DNA of 49,802 nt from Leisingera sp. ANG-Vp (lineage in GTDB: Bacteria; Pseudomonadota; Alphaproteobacteria; Rhodobacterales; Rhodobacteraceae), in contig NZ_JWLD01000004.1 of assembly GCF_000813725.1 (NCBI RefSeq), positions 1-49,802 on the forward strand. Reading direction: 5' to 3'. How positions within the stretch are numbered: the stretch's first letter is position 1; each line of letters opens with the position of its first letter. Position numbers and translations under genes: made by a program. Shown here in pieces: positions 1 to 8,790 of this stretch. Below the pieces are notes generated by a model. That model saw only the letters and a program-made list of their open reading frames with translations, did no database searches and had not been told where the DNA came from.

Positions 1-90
1 GGGGGCGGTCTGGCGCAAACCCCGCCGCCAGCATCCTCCCTCCCGCCCCCGGCCGCGGTCGGCAGGCTGAACCGCAAGGAATTCCACCCT

Positions 91-711
91 ATGCCAATTG
101 AAGCCGTCGTTTTTGACATAGGCCGCGTGCTGATTGAATGGGAGCCGGAACGATTCTACGACAGCCGCATAGGTGAAGCCCGCCGCAAACAGCTGTTTGC
201 CGAAGTTCCGCTGCACCCCGTCAATCTGGAGATCGACCGCGGCGCCCCCTTTCACGCCTCCATCTACGCCCTGGCTGAGCAGCATCCGCAGTGGAGCCAG
301 CAAATCCGCTGGTGGCACGATTGCTGGCTGCAGATGGTTCCGCAGGAAATACAGCATTCTGTCCGTCTGATGAGGGCCCTGCAGAACAAGGGGGTTCCGG
401 TCTTTGCGCTTAGCAATTTCGGCGCTGAAACCTTTGAAACCGCCTGCGATGCCTATCCTTTCCTGCGTGGTTTTGACCACACATTCGTCTCCGCGCATTT
501 GAAAACGGTCAAGCCAGAACCGGAAATCTATGCCATTCTGGAACGCGAAACCGGGGTAGTGCCGGACAGGCTTCTATTCACCGACGACCGCCCCGAGAAC
601 ATCGATGCCGCGCAAGCACGCGGCTGGCAGACCCATCTGTTCACCAGCCCCGCTCCGTTTGCCGCGCGGCTGGTGCAGGAGGGGCTGCTGACACAAAAAG
701 AGGCCGCCTGA
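91..711 (+). CDS. HAD-IA family hydrolase
   Basis: A 206-residue haloacid dehalogenase superfamily protein, probably a cytosolic small-molecule phosphatase. The nucleophile motif is VVFDIG with Asp9. The second Asp of the usual DxD is Gly, as in the YihX/epoxide-hydrolase-N branch. Motif II is LSN (Ser108-Asn109), motif III is Lys141 in TVKPEP, and motif IV is LLFTDD (Asp165/166) followed by RPENIDAA, so all four loops are present. An AAGGA ribosome site precedes the ATG. The next gene starts 33 bases downstream on the same strand, which suggests co-transcription. The substrate cannot be told from sequence; the Asp-to-Gly change warns against assuming normal phosphatase chemistry. Confidence 0.88.
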   Translation: MPIEAVVFDIGRVLIEWEPERFYDSRIGEARRKQLFAEVPLHPVNLEIDRGAPFHASIYALAEQHPQWSQQIRWWHDCWLQMVPQEIQHSVRLMRALQNKGVPVFALSNFGAETFETACDAYPFLRGFDHTFVSAHLKTVKPEPEIYAILERETGVVPDRLLFTDDRPENIDAAQARGWQTHLFTSPAPFAARLVQEGLLTQKEAA

Positions 712-743
712 GACGGTCCGCAGCGGAGGTTTAAGCGCAAGAT

Positions 744-1661
744 ATGAGCATTCCATTCATCGGGTTCGAAGAGGGCGAGGCATTGCTGGATTGGGTCAGC
801 TTTGCCGATGCCCTGGCCGCCAGCCATCAGCTTCCCAAGGCGGAAATCGGCGACACGTTCCTCTACCGCGATCCCGACACGCTGCTCAGCCGCTCGGCCT
901 GGATCGATGGGCTGGGGATCGCGGTCAAGACCGCCAACATCTTCCCGCGCAACCCGGATGCGGGCAAACCGATGATCAACGGCTCGGTCTGCCTTTACTC
1001 AGATCTGGACGGCACGCCCGAGGCACTGGTGGATTTCCACCTGGTGACCAAATGGAAGACTGCGGGCGACAGCCTGCTTGGTGCTCTCAGGCTGGCCGAT
1101 CCGCAGGCCCGCGGGATTCTGATCGTCGGGGCCGGCACTGTCGGCGCCTCGCTGATCGAAGCCTTTGGCGCCGGTTTTCCGCAGGCGCAAATCCGGGTCT
1201 GGAACCGCACCTTTTCGAAAGCCGAAGACCTCTGCCGGCAGCACCCCGCCGCCAAACCTGCGCCGGACCTGGAAAGCGCTGTACGCGCTGCCGATATCAT
1301 CGTCACCTGCACCATGTCCTCAAACCCGGTGATCAAGGGCGAGTGGCTGCGCCCCGGCCAGCACCTCAACATGATCGGCGCCTACCGCCCCGACATGCGC
1401 GAGGCCGACGATGAAGCCCTGCGCCGCGCGCAAATCTACTGCGACAGTTTCGACACCACCCTGGATCACATCGGTGAATTCAAGATCCCGCTCGCCGAAG
1501 GCACAATCCGGCGCAGCGATGTGCTGGCAGATTATTACAGCCTGGAAAGCTTCCCTGCCTTCGACTCCGCGCAGATCACCCTGTTCAAAAACGGCGGCGG
1601 CGCCCATCTCGACCTGATGACCAGCCACCATATCCTGCAAAAGTGGAAGGCAAAGCAATGA
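744..1661 (+). CDS. Ornithine cyclodeaminase / mu-crystallin family protein
   Basis: A 305-residue NAD(P)-dependent enzyme of the ornithine cyclodeaminase/mu-crystallin family. It has a Rossmann loop GAGTVG at residues 129-134, Lys62 in VKTAN at the usual substrate-binding position, and a late GAYRPDMREAD segment. Members either deaminate ornithine to proline or reduce cyclic ketimines such as delta1-pyrroline-2-carboxylate. The PDMRE segment resembles the ketimine-reductase branch more than true ornithine cyclodeaminase; that is my inference. A GGAGG site at 725-729 fixes the start. The stop overlaps the start of the following hydrolase by four bases (ATGA), so the two are translationally coupled. 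Confidence 0.88.
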   Translation: MSIPFIGFEEGEALLDWVSFADALAASHQLPKAEIGDTFLYRDPDTLLSRSAWIDGLGIAVKTANIFPRNPDAGKPMINGSVCLYSDLDGTPEALVDFHLVTKWKTAGDSLLGALRLADPQARGILIVGAGTVGASLIEAFGAGFPQAQIRVWNRTFSKAEDLCRQHPAAKPAPDLESAVRAADIIVTCTMSSNPVIKGEWLRPGQHLNMIGAYRPDMREADDEALRRAQIYCDSFDTTLDHIGEFKIPLAEGTIRRSDVLADYYSLESFPAFDSAQITLFKNGGGAHLDLMTSHHILQKWKAKQ

Positions 1662-2593
1662 GCTGGTTTGTGTTGCTGAGTGCCGTTGTTCTGATCCTGA
1701 TCTTTGCTCCCCTGCTGCGGGAACGCTTGCGCAAACCAATGGACGCCAAGGCGCGGCAGACCGCGCCTGGAGAGTTCGCGCAGCTCTCCGGCGGTCTCAC
1801 CCATTACCGCTGGAGCGGCCCTTTGCGCGGGCCTGTTGCAGTTTGCGTGCACGGGCTGACCACGCCTTCCTTTGTCTGGGACGGGGTTGCCAAGGGTCTG
1901 GCCGCCATGGGCTACAGGGTGCTGAGCTACGACCTCTACGGACGCGGCTACTCGGACCGCCCTGCAGGCCTGCAGGACCGGGCCTTCTTCCTTGCCCAGC
2001 TGGAAGAGCTGCTGGAGGATCAGAAGGTGGGCGAAGACTTCACCCTGATCGGCTATTCCATGGGCGGCGCCATCGCCACCGCCTTCGCCTCGGCCCACCC
2101 GGAGCGTGTGCGGGAGATCATCCTGCTGGCGCCTGCAGGCTTCGGCAGCAGCCCGGACCGGCTGACCCGGGCCGTCCGCCAACTGCCGGGCGTCGGCGAC
2201 TGGCTGATGCAGGCAGTCTACCCCGTGCTGCACATCCGCGGCACCAATGCGGAACGCAAACTGCCCAGCTCGGTCCCCGGCATCGCCGGCCTGCAGCAGC
2301 AGGAACTGGCCTACCGCGGCTTCATCCCGGCAGTCCTGGCCTCGCTGCGCGGCATCCTGAATGAGGACTTCACCGCCGACCACCGCCGCCTGCACCAGGC
2401 CGGCGTGCCGGTGCTGGCGGTCTGGGGCCAGGAGGACACAGTGATCCCGCCGAACACGGCCGGGCGAATCGCCGAACATGCCCGTTCCATCCGCCAGGAA
2501 GAAATCGCAGGCGCCGGCCACGGCCTTCCCTACACCCATACCGACCAGGTGCTGGAGATCATCTCAAGAAACCACCGCCGCGGCCTGAACTGA
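1658..2593 (+). CDS. Alpha/beta-fold hydrolase
   Basis: A 311-residue alpha/beta hydrolase with a hydrophobic N-terminal segment (residues about 3-20) that likely anchors it in the membrane. The oxyanion HG is at 65-66, the nucleophile elbow is GYSMGG with Ser134, and the acid and base appear to be Asp260 (GQEDTVIPP) and His288 (GAGHGLPYTH), a complete triad. I chose ATG 1658 because GGAAGG lies 8 bases upstream and the ATGA overlaps the previous stop; an upstream in-frame start at 1643 would lie inside the previous gene with no clear site. Lipase/esterase activity is plausible; the substrate is unknown. Confidence 0.88.
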   Translation: MSWFVLLSAVVLILIFAPLLRERLRKPMDAKARQTAPGEFAQLSGGLTHYRWSGPLRGPVAVCVHGLTTPSFVWDGVAKGLAAMGYRVLSYDLYGRGYSDRPAGLQDRAFFLAQLEELLEDQKVGEDFTLIGYSMGGAIATAFASAHPERVREIILLAPAGFGSSPDRLTRAVRQLPGVGDWLMQAVYPVLHIRGTNAERKLPSSVPGIAGLQQQELAYRGFIPAVLASLRGILNEDFTADHRRLHQAGVPVLAVWGQEDTVIPPNTAGRIAEHARSIRQEEIAGAGHGLPYTHTDQVLEIISRNHRRGLN

Positions 2594-2617
2594 GCCTCAG
2601 GTCAAAGCACAGTTTCT

Positions 2618-2645
2618 GCTTCTTTCTGGTCCTAAATACCCCGGG
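2618..2645 (-). repeat. Post-gene GTATTT element, copy A
   Basis: Read on the minus strand, in the sense of the MFS gene ending at 2698, this is CCCCGGGGTATTT followed by AGGACCAGAAAGAAGC. It is nearly identical to copy B at 5231-5260. It follows the MFS stop by about 50 bases, after the hairpin at 2648-2664. Three related copies lie at 5231, 17959 and 18731. Confidence 0.7.
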
Positions 2646-2647
2646 GT

Positions 2648-2664
2648 CCGGGGCAGCGCCCCGG
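2648..2664. terminator. GC-rich hairpin between convergent genes
   Basis: CCGGGGC, a three-base loop, then GCCCCGG: a perfect 7-bp stem between the alpha/beta hydrolase (+) and the MFS gene (-). No T-run follows on either strand, so it is a structural or weak terminator rather than a classic intrinsic one. Confidence 0.5.
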
Positions 2665-2697
2665 CTTCCCGGACCGCCGCAAACCCTGCCGCCGCCG

Positions 2698-3936
2698 TTA
2701 TGCCGCCGCCACCCGCAGCGGCCGCTCCTTCACCGGCAGATGCACAATCGCGCTGAATGCGCCCACCGCCACGCCGATCCACCAGACAAAAGTGTAATCG
2801 CCATAAGCGTCATACATCCGCCCGCCGAGCCACACGCCCAGGAAGCTGCCCAGCTGGTGGCTGAAGAACACGATGCCGTAAAGCGTCCCCATGTAGCGCA
2901 GCCCGTAGATATGCGCGACCAGACCTGATGTCAGCGGCACCGTCGCCAGCCACAGCGAGCCCATCACAATCGAGAACACGATGACGCTGAGCGGCGTGAT
3001 CGGTACCATGATAAAGGCCGCCGCCGCCAGCGTCCGCCCGGTATAGATCGCCGCCAGCAGGTATTTCTTGGAATAGCGCTTGCCCAGATACCCCGCCAGC
3101 AGCGTGCCGCCGACATTGGCCGCGCCGATCAGCGAGATCGCAACCGCTCCCAAGGCCGAGGTCGAGGTGATCCCCATGGAATAAAGCGCCCCGCCCGGCT
3201 GGATCGGCCCGCACATCTCAGTGACAAAAGCCGGGAAATGCGCGGTGACAAAGGCCAGCTGGTAGCCGCAGCTGAAGAAGCCGAGGAAGATCAGCGTGTA
3301 AGAGGGATCCTTGAACGCCTTCATCAGGATCGCGCCCATGCTCTCTTCCAGCTCTGCCTTGCTGGCGGCCTCTGGCGCGCGCATCAGCGGCAACAGCGCA
3401 ATCAGCGCTAGCACAACGCCCGCAAACACAAGGAAAATCGTCTGCCAGGGCAGGAAGCCCAGCATCCATTCCGCCGTCGGCGCACCGAAGATCTGGCCAG
3501 CGGATCCCGCCGCGGTGACAATCGCCAGCGACATTGACCGGTTCTCGTCGGAACTCGCCCGCCCCACAACCGCCAGCACCACGCCAAACCCGGTGCCCGC
3601 AATGCCAAAGCCGACCAGCCACTCGTAAGACTGCATCTCAAACGGCGTCGTCGACCAGGCGCTCAGCACCAGGCCCGCGGCATAGACGATGGCCCCCATG
3701 ATGATCGCCTTGCGGTCGCCGATCTTCTCGGCAATGGCGCCGAAAATCGGCTGCCCAATGCCCCAGGCCAGGTTCTGGATCGCAATCGCCAGCGAAAACT
3801 CGGAACGCAGCCAGCCGAACTCCTCGGCAATCGGGATCTGGAACACGCCAAAGGAGGCGCGCACCGCAAAGCTCACCATGATGATGATGCAGCCGACGAT
3901 CAGAACGGGGGTAAACAGCGGCGCGGAACGGTCCAT
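2698..3936 (-). CDS. MFS transporter
   Basis: A 412-residue major facilitator with about twelve hydrophobic segments. The loop after TM2 carries a GAIAEKIGDRKAI stretch, the usual MFS motif A position. It is an inner-membrane secondary transporter, similar in feel to the oxalate/formate or monocarboxylate-porter type; the substrate cannot be assigned. The start at 3936 was chosen because AGGAGA lies just upstream on the minus strand; an earlier in-frame start (3990) would add 18 non-membrane residues without a site. It is a single-gene unit, convergent with the hydrolase and divergent from zapE across a 193-bp gap in which I see no convincing promoter. Confidence 0.9.
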   Translation of the reverse strand: MDRSAPLFTPVLIVGCIIIMVSFAVRASFGVFQIPIAEEFGWLRSEFSLAIAIQNLAWGIGQPIFGAIAEKIGDRKAIIMGAIVYAAGLVLSAWSTTPFEMQSYEWLVGFGIAGTGFGVVLAVVGRASSDENRSMSLAIVTAAGSAGQIFGAPTAEWMLGFLPWQTIFLVFAGVVLALIALLPLMRAPEAASKAELEESMGAILMKAFKDPSYTLIFLGFFSCGYQLAFVTAHFPAFVTEMCGPIQPGGALYSMGITSTSALGAVAISLIGAANVGGTLLAGYLGKRYSKKYLLAAIYTGRTLAAAAFIMVPITPLSVIVFSIVMGSLWLATVPLTSGLVAHIYGLRYMGTLYGIVFFSHQLGSFLGVWLGGRMYDAYGDYTFVWWIGVAVGAFSAIVHLPVKERPLRVAAA

Positions 3937-4129
3937 GGCGTCTCTCCTGGCAAGTCCGGCAACCCTCAAGGATATCGGGGCCGGCGTCAAATCAGGAATT
4001 CTGGGCGCACCATTAAGAAATTTTGATGTATCTCTGCCGCTTTTGCGCAGCAGACTCTTCCTGCGCTAATCCTTTGCTCCGCTCCTGGCAGTGCTTTCCA
4101 TCCCCCGCGCCCCGCGCTATCCCTTGGCC

Positions 4130-5200
4130 ATGACCCATTTGAGCACGCTGTACCGGCAGAAGATCGACGCGGGCGAATTGAAGCCCGACCCGGCCCAGGA
4201 AGCCGTCCTTCCCCATTTCGACCGTATCGCCGAAGGCCTCAAGGCGCCGCCGGTGAAACGCGGCTTCTTCCGGCGGGCGGAATTTGAGCAGGTCAAAGGG
4301 CTTTACCTCTGGGGCGGGGTCGGGCGCGGCAAGTCGATGCTGATGGACCTGTTCGTGGACAGCCTGAAAGACATCCCCTCGCGCCGGGTGCATTTCCACG
4401 CCTTCATGCAGGAAATCCACGTGCAGATGCATGAGGCGCGCCAGAACGAGGTTGAGGACGCGCTGGCCCCGGTGGCCAAGGCGGTTGCCGAGTCCGTGCG
4501 TCTGCTGGCCTTTGACGAAATGCAGATCACCGACATCACTGACGCGATGATCGTCGGCCGCCTGTTCGAGGCGCTGTTCGAGGCCGGGGTCACCGTGATC
4601 ACCACTTCCAACCGGGTGCCGGATGATCTTTATAAGAACGGGCTGAACCGGCAGCTGTTCCTGCCCTTCATCGACCTGATCAAGGCGCAGATGGATGTGC
4701 ATGAAATGATCAGCCCCATCGACTACCGCCAGCACCGGCTGACCGGTGCTCAGGTCTATTTTGCCCCCGTCGATGCAGAGGCCCGCGCGCAGATCCGCGC
4801 GATCTGGCAGGACCTTTCAGGCGGCCCGGCACAGCCGCTGACGCTGGAGGTGAAGGGCCGCGAAGTGACCCTGCCCGCCTTCCGCAACGGCGTCGCGCGG
4901 GCCAGCTTTTATGACCTATGCGGCAAGATGCTGGGGCCGGGCGACTATCTGGCCATCGCTGGGGAGGTGAAGGTGCTGGTGCTGGAAGACATCCCGCGCC
5001 TCAGCCGCAACAACTTCAACGAGGCCAAGCGGTTTGTGACCTTGATCGACGCATTGTACGAGGCCCGGGTGCGGCTGATCTGTTCAGCGGCGGCGCAGCC
5101 CGAAATGCTCTATGTCGAGGGCGAAGGCACGTTTGAGTTCGAACGCACCGCCTCGCGCCTGCGCGAGATGCAGGACAAGGATTGGGGACAGACGGGGTAA
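4130..5200 (+). CDS. zapE: Cell division ATPase ZapE (AFG1 family)
   Basis: A 356-residue AFG1/ZapE P-loop ATPase. Walker A is GGVGRGKS (residues 62-69) and Walker B is LLAFDE (Asp129-Glu130), followed by the family's MQITDITDA segment and the ITTSNRVPDDLY sensor region. In E. coli ZapE associates with the Z-ring under stress; in mitochondria AFG1 handles membrane-protein quality control. Length is typical. ATG 4130 matches the family N-terminus (MTHLSTLYRQKI); a GTG at 4091 would add 13 residues of unrelated sequence. It stands alone on the + strand; its 3' end runs into a hairpin and the GTATTT element. Confidence 0.93.
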   Translation: MTHLSTLYRQKIDAGELKPDPAQEAVLPHFDRIAEGLKAPPVKRGFFRRAEFEQVKGLYLWGGVGRGKSMLMDLFVDSLKDIPSRRVHFHAFMQEIHVQMHEARQNEVEDALAPVAKAVAESVRLLAFDEMQITDITDAMIVGRLFEALFEAGVTVITTSNRVPDDLYKNGLNRQLFLPFIDLIKAQMDVHEMISPIDYRQHRLTGAQVYFAPVDAEARAQIRAIWQDLSGGPAQPLTLEVKGREVTLPAFRNGVARASFYDLCGKMLGPGDYLAIAGEVKVLVLEDIPRLSRNNFNEAKRFVTLIDALYEARVRLICSAAAQPEMLYVEGEGTFEFERTASRLREMQDKDWGQTG

Positions 5201-5213
5201 GGGGCTCTGCCCC
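5201..5213 (+). terminator. Hairpin directly after the zapE stop
   Basis: GGGGC-TCT-GCCCC begins at the base after the zapE stop codon, followed by a smaller GGCC-TTT-GGCC stem at 5217-5227. There is no U-tract. The order stop, GGGGC/GCCCC-type hairpin, GTATTT element matches the arrangement after the MFS gene at 2648-2664. Confidence 0.45.
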
Positions 5214-5230
5214 CTCGGCCTTTGGCCTCA

Positions 5231-5260
5231 CCCCCGGGTATTTCGGACCAGAAAGAAGCT
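5231..5260 (+). repeat. Post-gene GTATTT element, copy B
   Basis: CCCCCGGGTATTT then CGGACCAGAAAGAAGC, 30 bases after the zapE stop and in zapE's sense. It matches copy A over nearly its whole length, differing mainly at the base after TATTT. It abuts the three-stem element that follows folC on the opposite strand, so each convergent gene appears to carry its own 3' element. Confidence 0.7.
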
Positions 5261-5266
5261 GGAGGC

Positions 5267-5334
5267 GCGCCGCGTCAGCGGCGCCGGGCCCAACCAGCGG
5301 GGACCGTCAGGTCCCAAGCGGGCGGGAGCGCCCC
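5267..5334 (-). repeat. Three-stem 3' element, copy 1 (after folC)
   Basis: On the + strand: stem 1 GCGCCGC-GTCA-GCGGCGC (5267-5284), spacer CGG, GCCCAAC (5288-5294), stem 2 GGGACC-GTCA-GGTCCC (5300-5315), and stem 3 GGGCG-GGAG-CGCCC (5320-5333). In the sense of folC it begins 14 bases after the stop codon, with stem 3 first. The same layout recurs at 21764, 29251 and 29474. Confidence 0.75.
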
Positions 5335-5348
5335 CGGCGCCAGAGGGC

Positions 5349-6617
5349 TCAGCCGTTTTCGCGCAGGATATGGCCCGCCAGATAAAGCGAACCGCAAATC
5401 AGAATCCGGGCCTGCGGGTCCTTTGCAAGGATGGCCTCCAGGGCCTCTTGGGTGTTTTCCGCTGTTGCGGCTTCGATGCCAACAGTCTTGGCAGCAGCTT
5501 CGGTGTCTTCGGCACTCAGCGTGTTGATCTCGTCCGGGATCGAGATCGCGGTGAGGCTGGCAACCTGCGGCGCCAGCGGAGCCATGTAGCCCGTCACATC
5601 CTTGGTGTTGAGCATGCCGCAGATCAGATGCGTGGGGCGTTTGGGCAATTTCGCCAGCACATCCGCCAAAGCGATGCCGGCCGCCGCGTTATGGCCGCCG
5701 TCGAGCCAAAGCTCCGCCTCGCCTGCCGCCTCAACCAGCGGGCCGGTCTTCAGGCGCTGCATGCGTGCGGGCCATTCGGCATTTTTCATCGCCGCTGCGC
5801 AGGCAGCCTCGTCAGCGCCCAGGTGACGCAGGGCAGCCAATGCTGCGCCGGCGTTCTGGATCTGATGCGCGCCCAGCAACGCGGGCAGCGGCAGATCAAG
5901 CAGGCCGTTTTCGTCCTGGAACACCAGGCGGCCGTGCTCTTCGTGCACATGCCAGTGCTGGCCATAGGCAATCACCGGCGCGCCGAGGCGGGCAGCGGTG
6001 GCCTCGATGACTTCCATCGCCTCTTCCGGCTGCGGTCCGACCACAACCGGCACGCCGCGCTTGATGATGCCTGCTTTTTCGCCAGCGATCTTGGCCAGCG
6101 TGTCACCCAGGAACTGCTCGTGGTCGATCGAAACCGGCGTGATCACCGACAGCTCAGGCGTAATCACGTTTGTCGCATCCAGTCGGCCGCCCAGCCCCAC
6201 CTCCAGCAGCGTGTAATCCGCTTGGCTGCGGGCAAAGGCCAAGAGGCCTGCAACTGTCGTGATCTCGAAATAGGTGATGTTTTCACCTTTGTTGGCAGCG
6301 TAGCACTCATCCAGGATTTCGGTGAGATGCGCCTCGGAGATCAGCTCCCCTGCCAGCCGGATCCGCTCGTGGAACCGCGCCAGATGCGGCGAGGTATAGG
6401 CGTGCACAGATTTGCCCATGCCTTCCAGCCCCGCGCGGATCATCGCCTGAGTCGAGCCCTTGCCATTGGTGCCGGCCAGATGGATCACCGGCGGCAATTT
6501 TTTCTGCGGGTTGTCCAGCGCCTCCAGCAGCCGCCAGACACGGTCCAGGGTCAGGTCGATGATCTTGGGGTGCAGCGCCATCATGCGGGCGAGGATCGCG
6601 TCGGAGGTCTGTGTCAT
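5349..6617 (-). CDS. folC: Bifunctional dihydrofolate/folylpolyglutamate synthase
   Basis: A 422-residue Mur-ligase-type enzyme that adds glutamate to dihydropteroate and then to reduced folates, using ATP in the cytoplasm. The P-loop is HLAGTNGKGS (residues 47-55), followed by the folate-family YTSPHLARFHERIRL segment and the C-terminal LWLDGGHNAAAG motif. ATG 6617 gives the normal family start; an in-frame ATG at 6662 sits at the edge of the accD terminator hairpin with no ribosome site. It lies downstream of accD on the same strand, the common accD-folC order, but a hairpin with a short T-run separates them, so read-through may be partial. Confidence 0.95.
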   Translation of the reverse strand: MTQTSDAILARMMALHPKIIDLTLDRVWRLLEALDNPQKKLPPVIHLAGTNGKGSTQAMIRAGLEGMGKSVHAYTSPHLARFHERIRLAGELISEAHLTEILDECYAANKGENITYFEITTVAGLLAFARSQADYTLLEVGLGGRLDATNVITPELSVITPVSIDHEQFLGDTLAKIAGEKAGIIKRGVPVVVGPQPEEAMEVIEATAARLGAPVIAYGQHWHVHEEHGRLVFQDENGLLDLPLPALLGAHQIQNAGAALAALRHLGADEAACAAAMKNAEWPARMQRLKTGPLVEAAGEAELWLDGGHNAAAGIALADVLAKLPKRPTHLICGMLNTKDVTGYMAPLAPQVASLTAISIPDEINTLSAEDTEAAAKTVGIEAATAENTQEALEAILAKDPQARILICGSLYLAGHILRENG

Positions 6618-6663
6618 GGCAGGCTCTCTGGCAACAGGGGTCTCAGGGTCTTTAATATGCAAA

Positions 6664-6690
6664 CGTCCCGCCCTGTGAGGAGGCGGGACG
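6664..6690 (-). terminator. Candidate terminator after accD
   Basis: On the minus strand CGTCCCGCC, a 9-base loop, then GGCGGGACG followed by TTTG: a perfect 9-bp stem with a short T-run, about 45 bases after the accD stop and upstream of folC. It could attenuate folC rather than fully stop transcription. Confidence 0.6.
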
Positions 6691-6691
6691 C

Positions 6692-6716
6692 GCGCTGCCC
6701 GGCCTTCGGCCAGGCA
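6692..6716. repeat. GCGCTGCCCGGCC hairpin, copy 1
   Basis: TGCCCGGCC-TTC-GGCCAGGCA, a 9-bp stem with one mismatch, within the accD-folC gap. The 13-mer GCGCTGCCCGGCC at 6692-6704 recurs exactly at 31874-31886, where it also begins a hairpin with the complementary GGCC-rich arm. It is probably a dispersed intergenic repeat. Confidence 0.5.
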
Positions 6717-6733
6717 TGGTTATTTAATCGAAG

Positions 6734-7681
6734 TTACTCGGCAGCTTCTTCACTAGGAACGCCATCGGCCGGCGCATTTGCGGCCTTGGCTGCCTCTTCT
6801 TCCGGAGAAGGCAGGTCGCCCACCACCTGCGGCGGCAGGCCCATCAGCATGCGGGTGATCCTGATCAGTTCTTCACGCATCTCGGTGCGCGGGGTCACCC
6901 GGTCGAGCATGCCGTGGTCCAGCAGGTACTCGGCGCGCTGGAAACCCTCCGGCAGCTTCTCGCGGATGGTCTGTTCGATCACCCGCGGGCCGGCAAAGCA
7001 GATCAGCGCGTTTGGTTCAGAGATGTGGACATCGCCCAGCATCGCATAGGAGGCGGTCACCCCGCCGGTGGTCGGATGGGTGAGCACCACGATATAGGGC
7101 AGGCCAGCCTCTTTCAGCATCTGCACCGCCACGGTGGTGCGCGGCATCTGCATCAGCGACAGGATGCCTTCCTGCATGCGGGCGCCGCCGGCGGCGGAAA
7201 ACAGGACCAGCGGGCGGCCCAGCTTCACGGCTTCCTCGGCCGCGGCAATGATGGCATTGCCCACGAACATGCCCATCGAGCCGCCCATGTAGGAAAAGTC
7301 CTGCGCGGCGGCGATGATCGGGGTACGGCCGATTTCGCCGGCAGCCACCAGCATCGCCTCTTTCTCGCCGGTTTTCTTCTGCGCCGCCTTCACGCGGTCG
7401 GGGTATTTCTTCTGGTCCTTGAACTTCAGCGGATCGGCCAGCGGCTCGGGGATGGCCACCTCGGTGAAGACGCCGCCGTCAAACAGCGCGGTGAAACGGT
7501 CGCGCGGCGAGATATGCATGTGATGGCCGCAGCTGGTGCAGACGTTCTGATTGTCGCTCAGTTCGCGGTGGAACAGCATGGTGCCGCATTCGCTGCACTT
7601 CTGCCAAAGGTTCTCGGGCACTTCGCGGCGCGAAAAGATCGAGTTGATCTTGGGCCGGACGTAGTTGGTGATCCAGTTCAT
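6734..7681 (-). CDS. accD: Acetyl-CoA carboxylase carboxyltransferase subunit beta
   Basis: A 315-residue beta subunit of the acetyl-CoA carboxylase carboxyltransferase, which passes CO2 from biotin to acetyl-CoA to make malonyl-CoA for fatty acid synthesis. The N-terminal zinc ribbon has four cysteines (CSECG and CTSCG). The crotonase-fold core includes [12 protein letters not shown] and [18 protein letters not shown]. The C-terminus is a low-complexity Ala/Glu tail. The start [12 protein letters not shown] at 7681 is the family start; an upstream frame extension to 7744 is not. It lies 63 bases after the CPBP gene and upstream of folC. Confidence 0.97.
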   Translation of the reverse strand: MNWITNYVRPKINSIFSRREVPENLWQKCSECGTMLFHRELSDNQNVCTSCGHHMHISPRDRFTALFDGGVFTEVAIPEPLADPLKFKDQKKYPDRVKAAQKKTGEKEAMLVAAGEIGRTPIIAAAQDFSYMGGSMGMFVGNAIIAAAEEAVKLGRPLVLFSAAGGARMQEGILSLMQMPRTTVAVQMLKEAGLPYIVVLTHPTTGGVTASYAMLGDVHISEPNALICFAGPRVIEQTIREKLPEGFQRAEYLLDHGMLDRVTPRTEMREELIRITRMLMGLPPQVVGDLPSPEEEAAKAANAPADGVPSEEAAE

Positions 7682-7744
7682 ATTGCTTGCCTCTCCGGGG
7701 GCGCGGTTTGCCCCCCAGATAAGGCGCATTTGCCGCAATTGCAA

Positions 7745-8635
7745 TCAGCGGCGTATGGCAAGCCGTGCTGCAAGCCAGCTGACCAGCATCAGGGCAAAGT
7801 CAACCGCCATCCACGGGCGCAGGGCCTGCACATCTGCCATATCAAAGGGAATGAGGTAAAGCGCCAGCCCGTTCAGGCTGGTGGGCGAGGCAAACAGCAA
7901 AAGCGCGGTGACATTGTTGAAGAAATGCACCGCCATGGCAGGGCCAAGGGTGCCCGCCCGCGCGGTCAGGTCCGCCATCAGCAGCCCGAAGGTCCCGGCC
8001 CAAAGCGCAATCGGCAGTGCATTCCCGCCGGCCTCGGACGGCAGGTAGTGCCCCAATGCAAACAGGGCCGAAGGCGCCAGCAGCCACACTGCAGGGTGCC
8101 GGAACCGCGCCGCCAGCGCCTGCTGGATGTAGCCGCGGAACAGGATTTCCTCTGAACCGGTCTGCACCAGCACACCTGCCACCGCCAGAGGCAGAATTCC
8201 AAACCAGGTCCAGAACGGCAGATTCGGGGTCATCGGCGGCCCCATGCTGTAGGGCGGCAGCGCCATCAGCAGCAGCATCAGGCCCAGCAGATAGACGCTG
8301 ACCTGGCCAAATTGCCAGACCAGCGGCTTCAGATGGCCGGTCACGGTGGCAAAGCTGCGCTGGTGGAACAGGCGGGCGGCCATGGCGACCCCTAGCGACA
8401 GAAAGGCAAAACTGCCCAGGAGCACCAGCATTGCACCCGGATTGCTGCCATCAGCGAGGCCCTGCAGCCAGGCGCCGGGGAACAGGCCGGCCAATGTCAC
8501 CTGCAGCGCAGCCGTCATCGCAAAACTGACTGAGGCGACCAGCAGCAGCCCCAGCAGCAGCCGCCACAGCTCCGGCCGTGCCCGGGCAAAACGCACCAAG
8601 GCCTCATGCGCCCTGTAGCCGTGCCCGTACTGCAT
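7745..8635 (-). CDS. CPBP family intramembrane glutamic protease
   Basis: A 296-residue membrane protein of the CAAX/CPBP (Abi, Rce1-like) family. It shows about eight hydrophobic segments and the three active-site motifs: EEILFRGYIQQAL (EExxxR), FALGHYLPS, and a late HFFNN. All are in the membrane, consistent with an intramembrane protease. The substrate is unknown; relatives serve in prenyl-protein processing, bacteriocin immunity or phage defence. ATG 8635 has GGGAG upstream; an in-frame ATG nine codons earlier lacks a site. It precedes accD by 63 bp on the same strand, so it may be the first gene of a CPBP-accD-folC transcript. Confidence 0.88.
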   Translation of the reverse strand: MQYGHGYRAHEALVRFARARPELWRLLLGLLLVASVSFAMTAALQVTLAGLFPGAWLQGLADGSNPGAMLVLLGSFAFLSLGVAMAARLFHQRSFATVTGHLKPLVWQFGQVSVYLLGLMLLLMALPPYSMGPPMTPNLPFWTWFGILPLAVAGVLVQTGSEEILFRGYIQQALAARFRHPAVWLLAPSALFALGHYLPSEAGGNALPIALWAGTFGLLMADLTARAGTLGPAMAVHFFNNVTALLLFASPTSLNGLALYLIPFDMADVQALRPWMAVDFALMLVSWLAARLAIRR

Positions 8636-8790
8636 GCTGCTCTCCCGGTTTTTGGCCGCCAAATCCCGGCCACGTTATGCATTGCTGCAACGCCATGGCA
8701 AGGCATGCGGCTGCAGCTTCTGTTCACACTTGCCGCAGCCACAGCTGCCTCATATTGAATTTGAAAACAAAAACACAGGCAGGGCCAGCA

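Noticed and set aside
5112-7049. Very long open frame on the + strand (645 codons)
   Set aside because: It is antisense to folC and accD, both with full family motifs; high GC leaves long shadow frames, and the translation is Arg/Gln/His-rich with no known domain.
7745-8635. Phage-defence Abi gene
   Set aside because: CPBP proteins were once labelled Abi, but the core-gene setting with accD-folC gives no support for defence.
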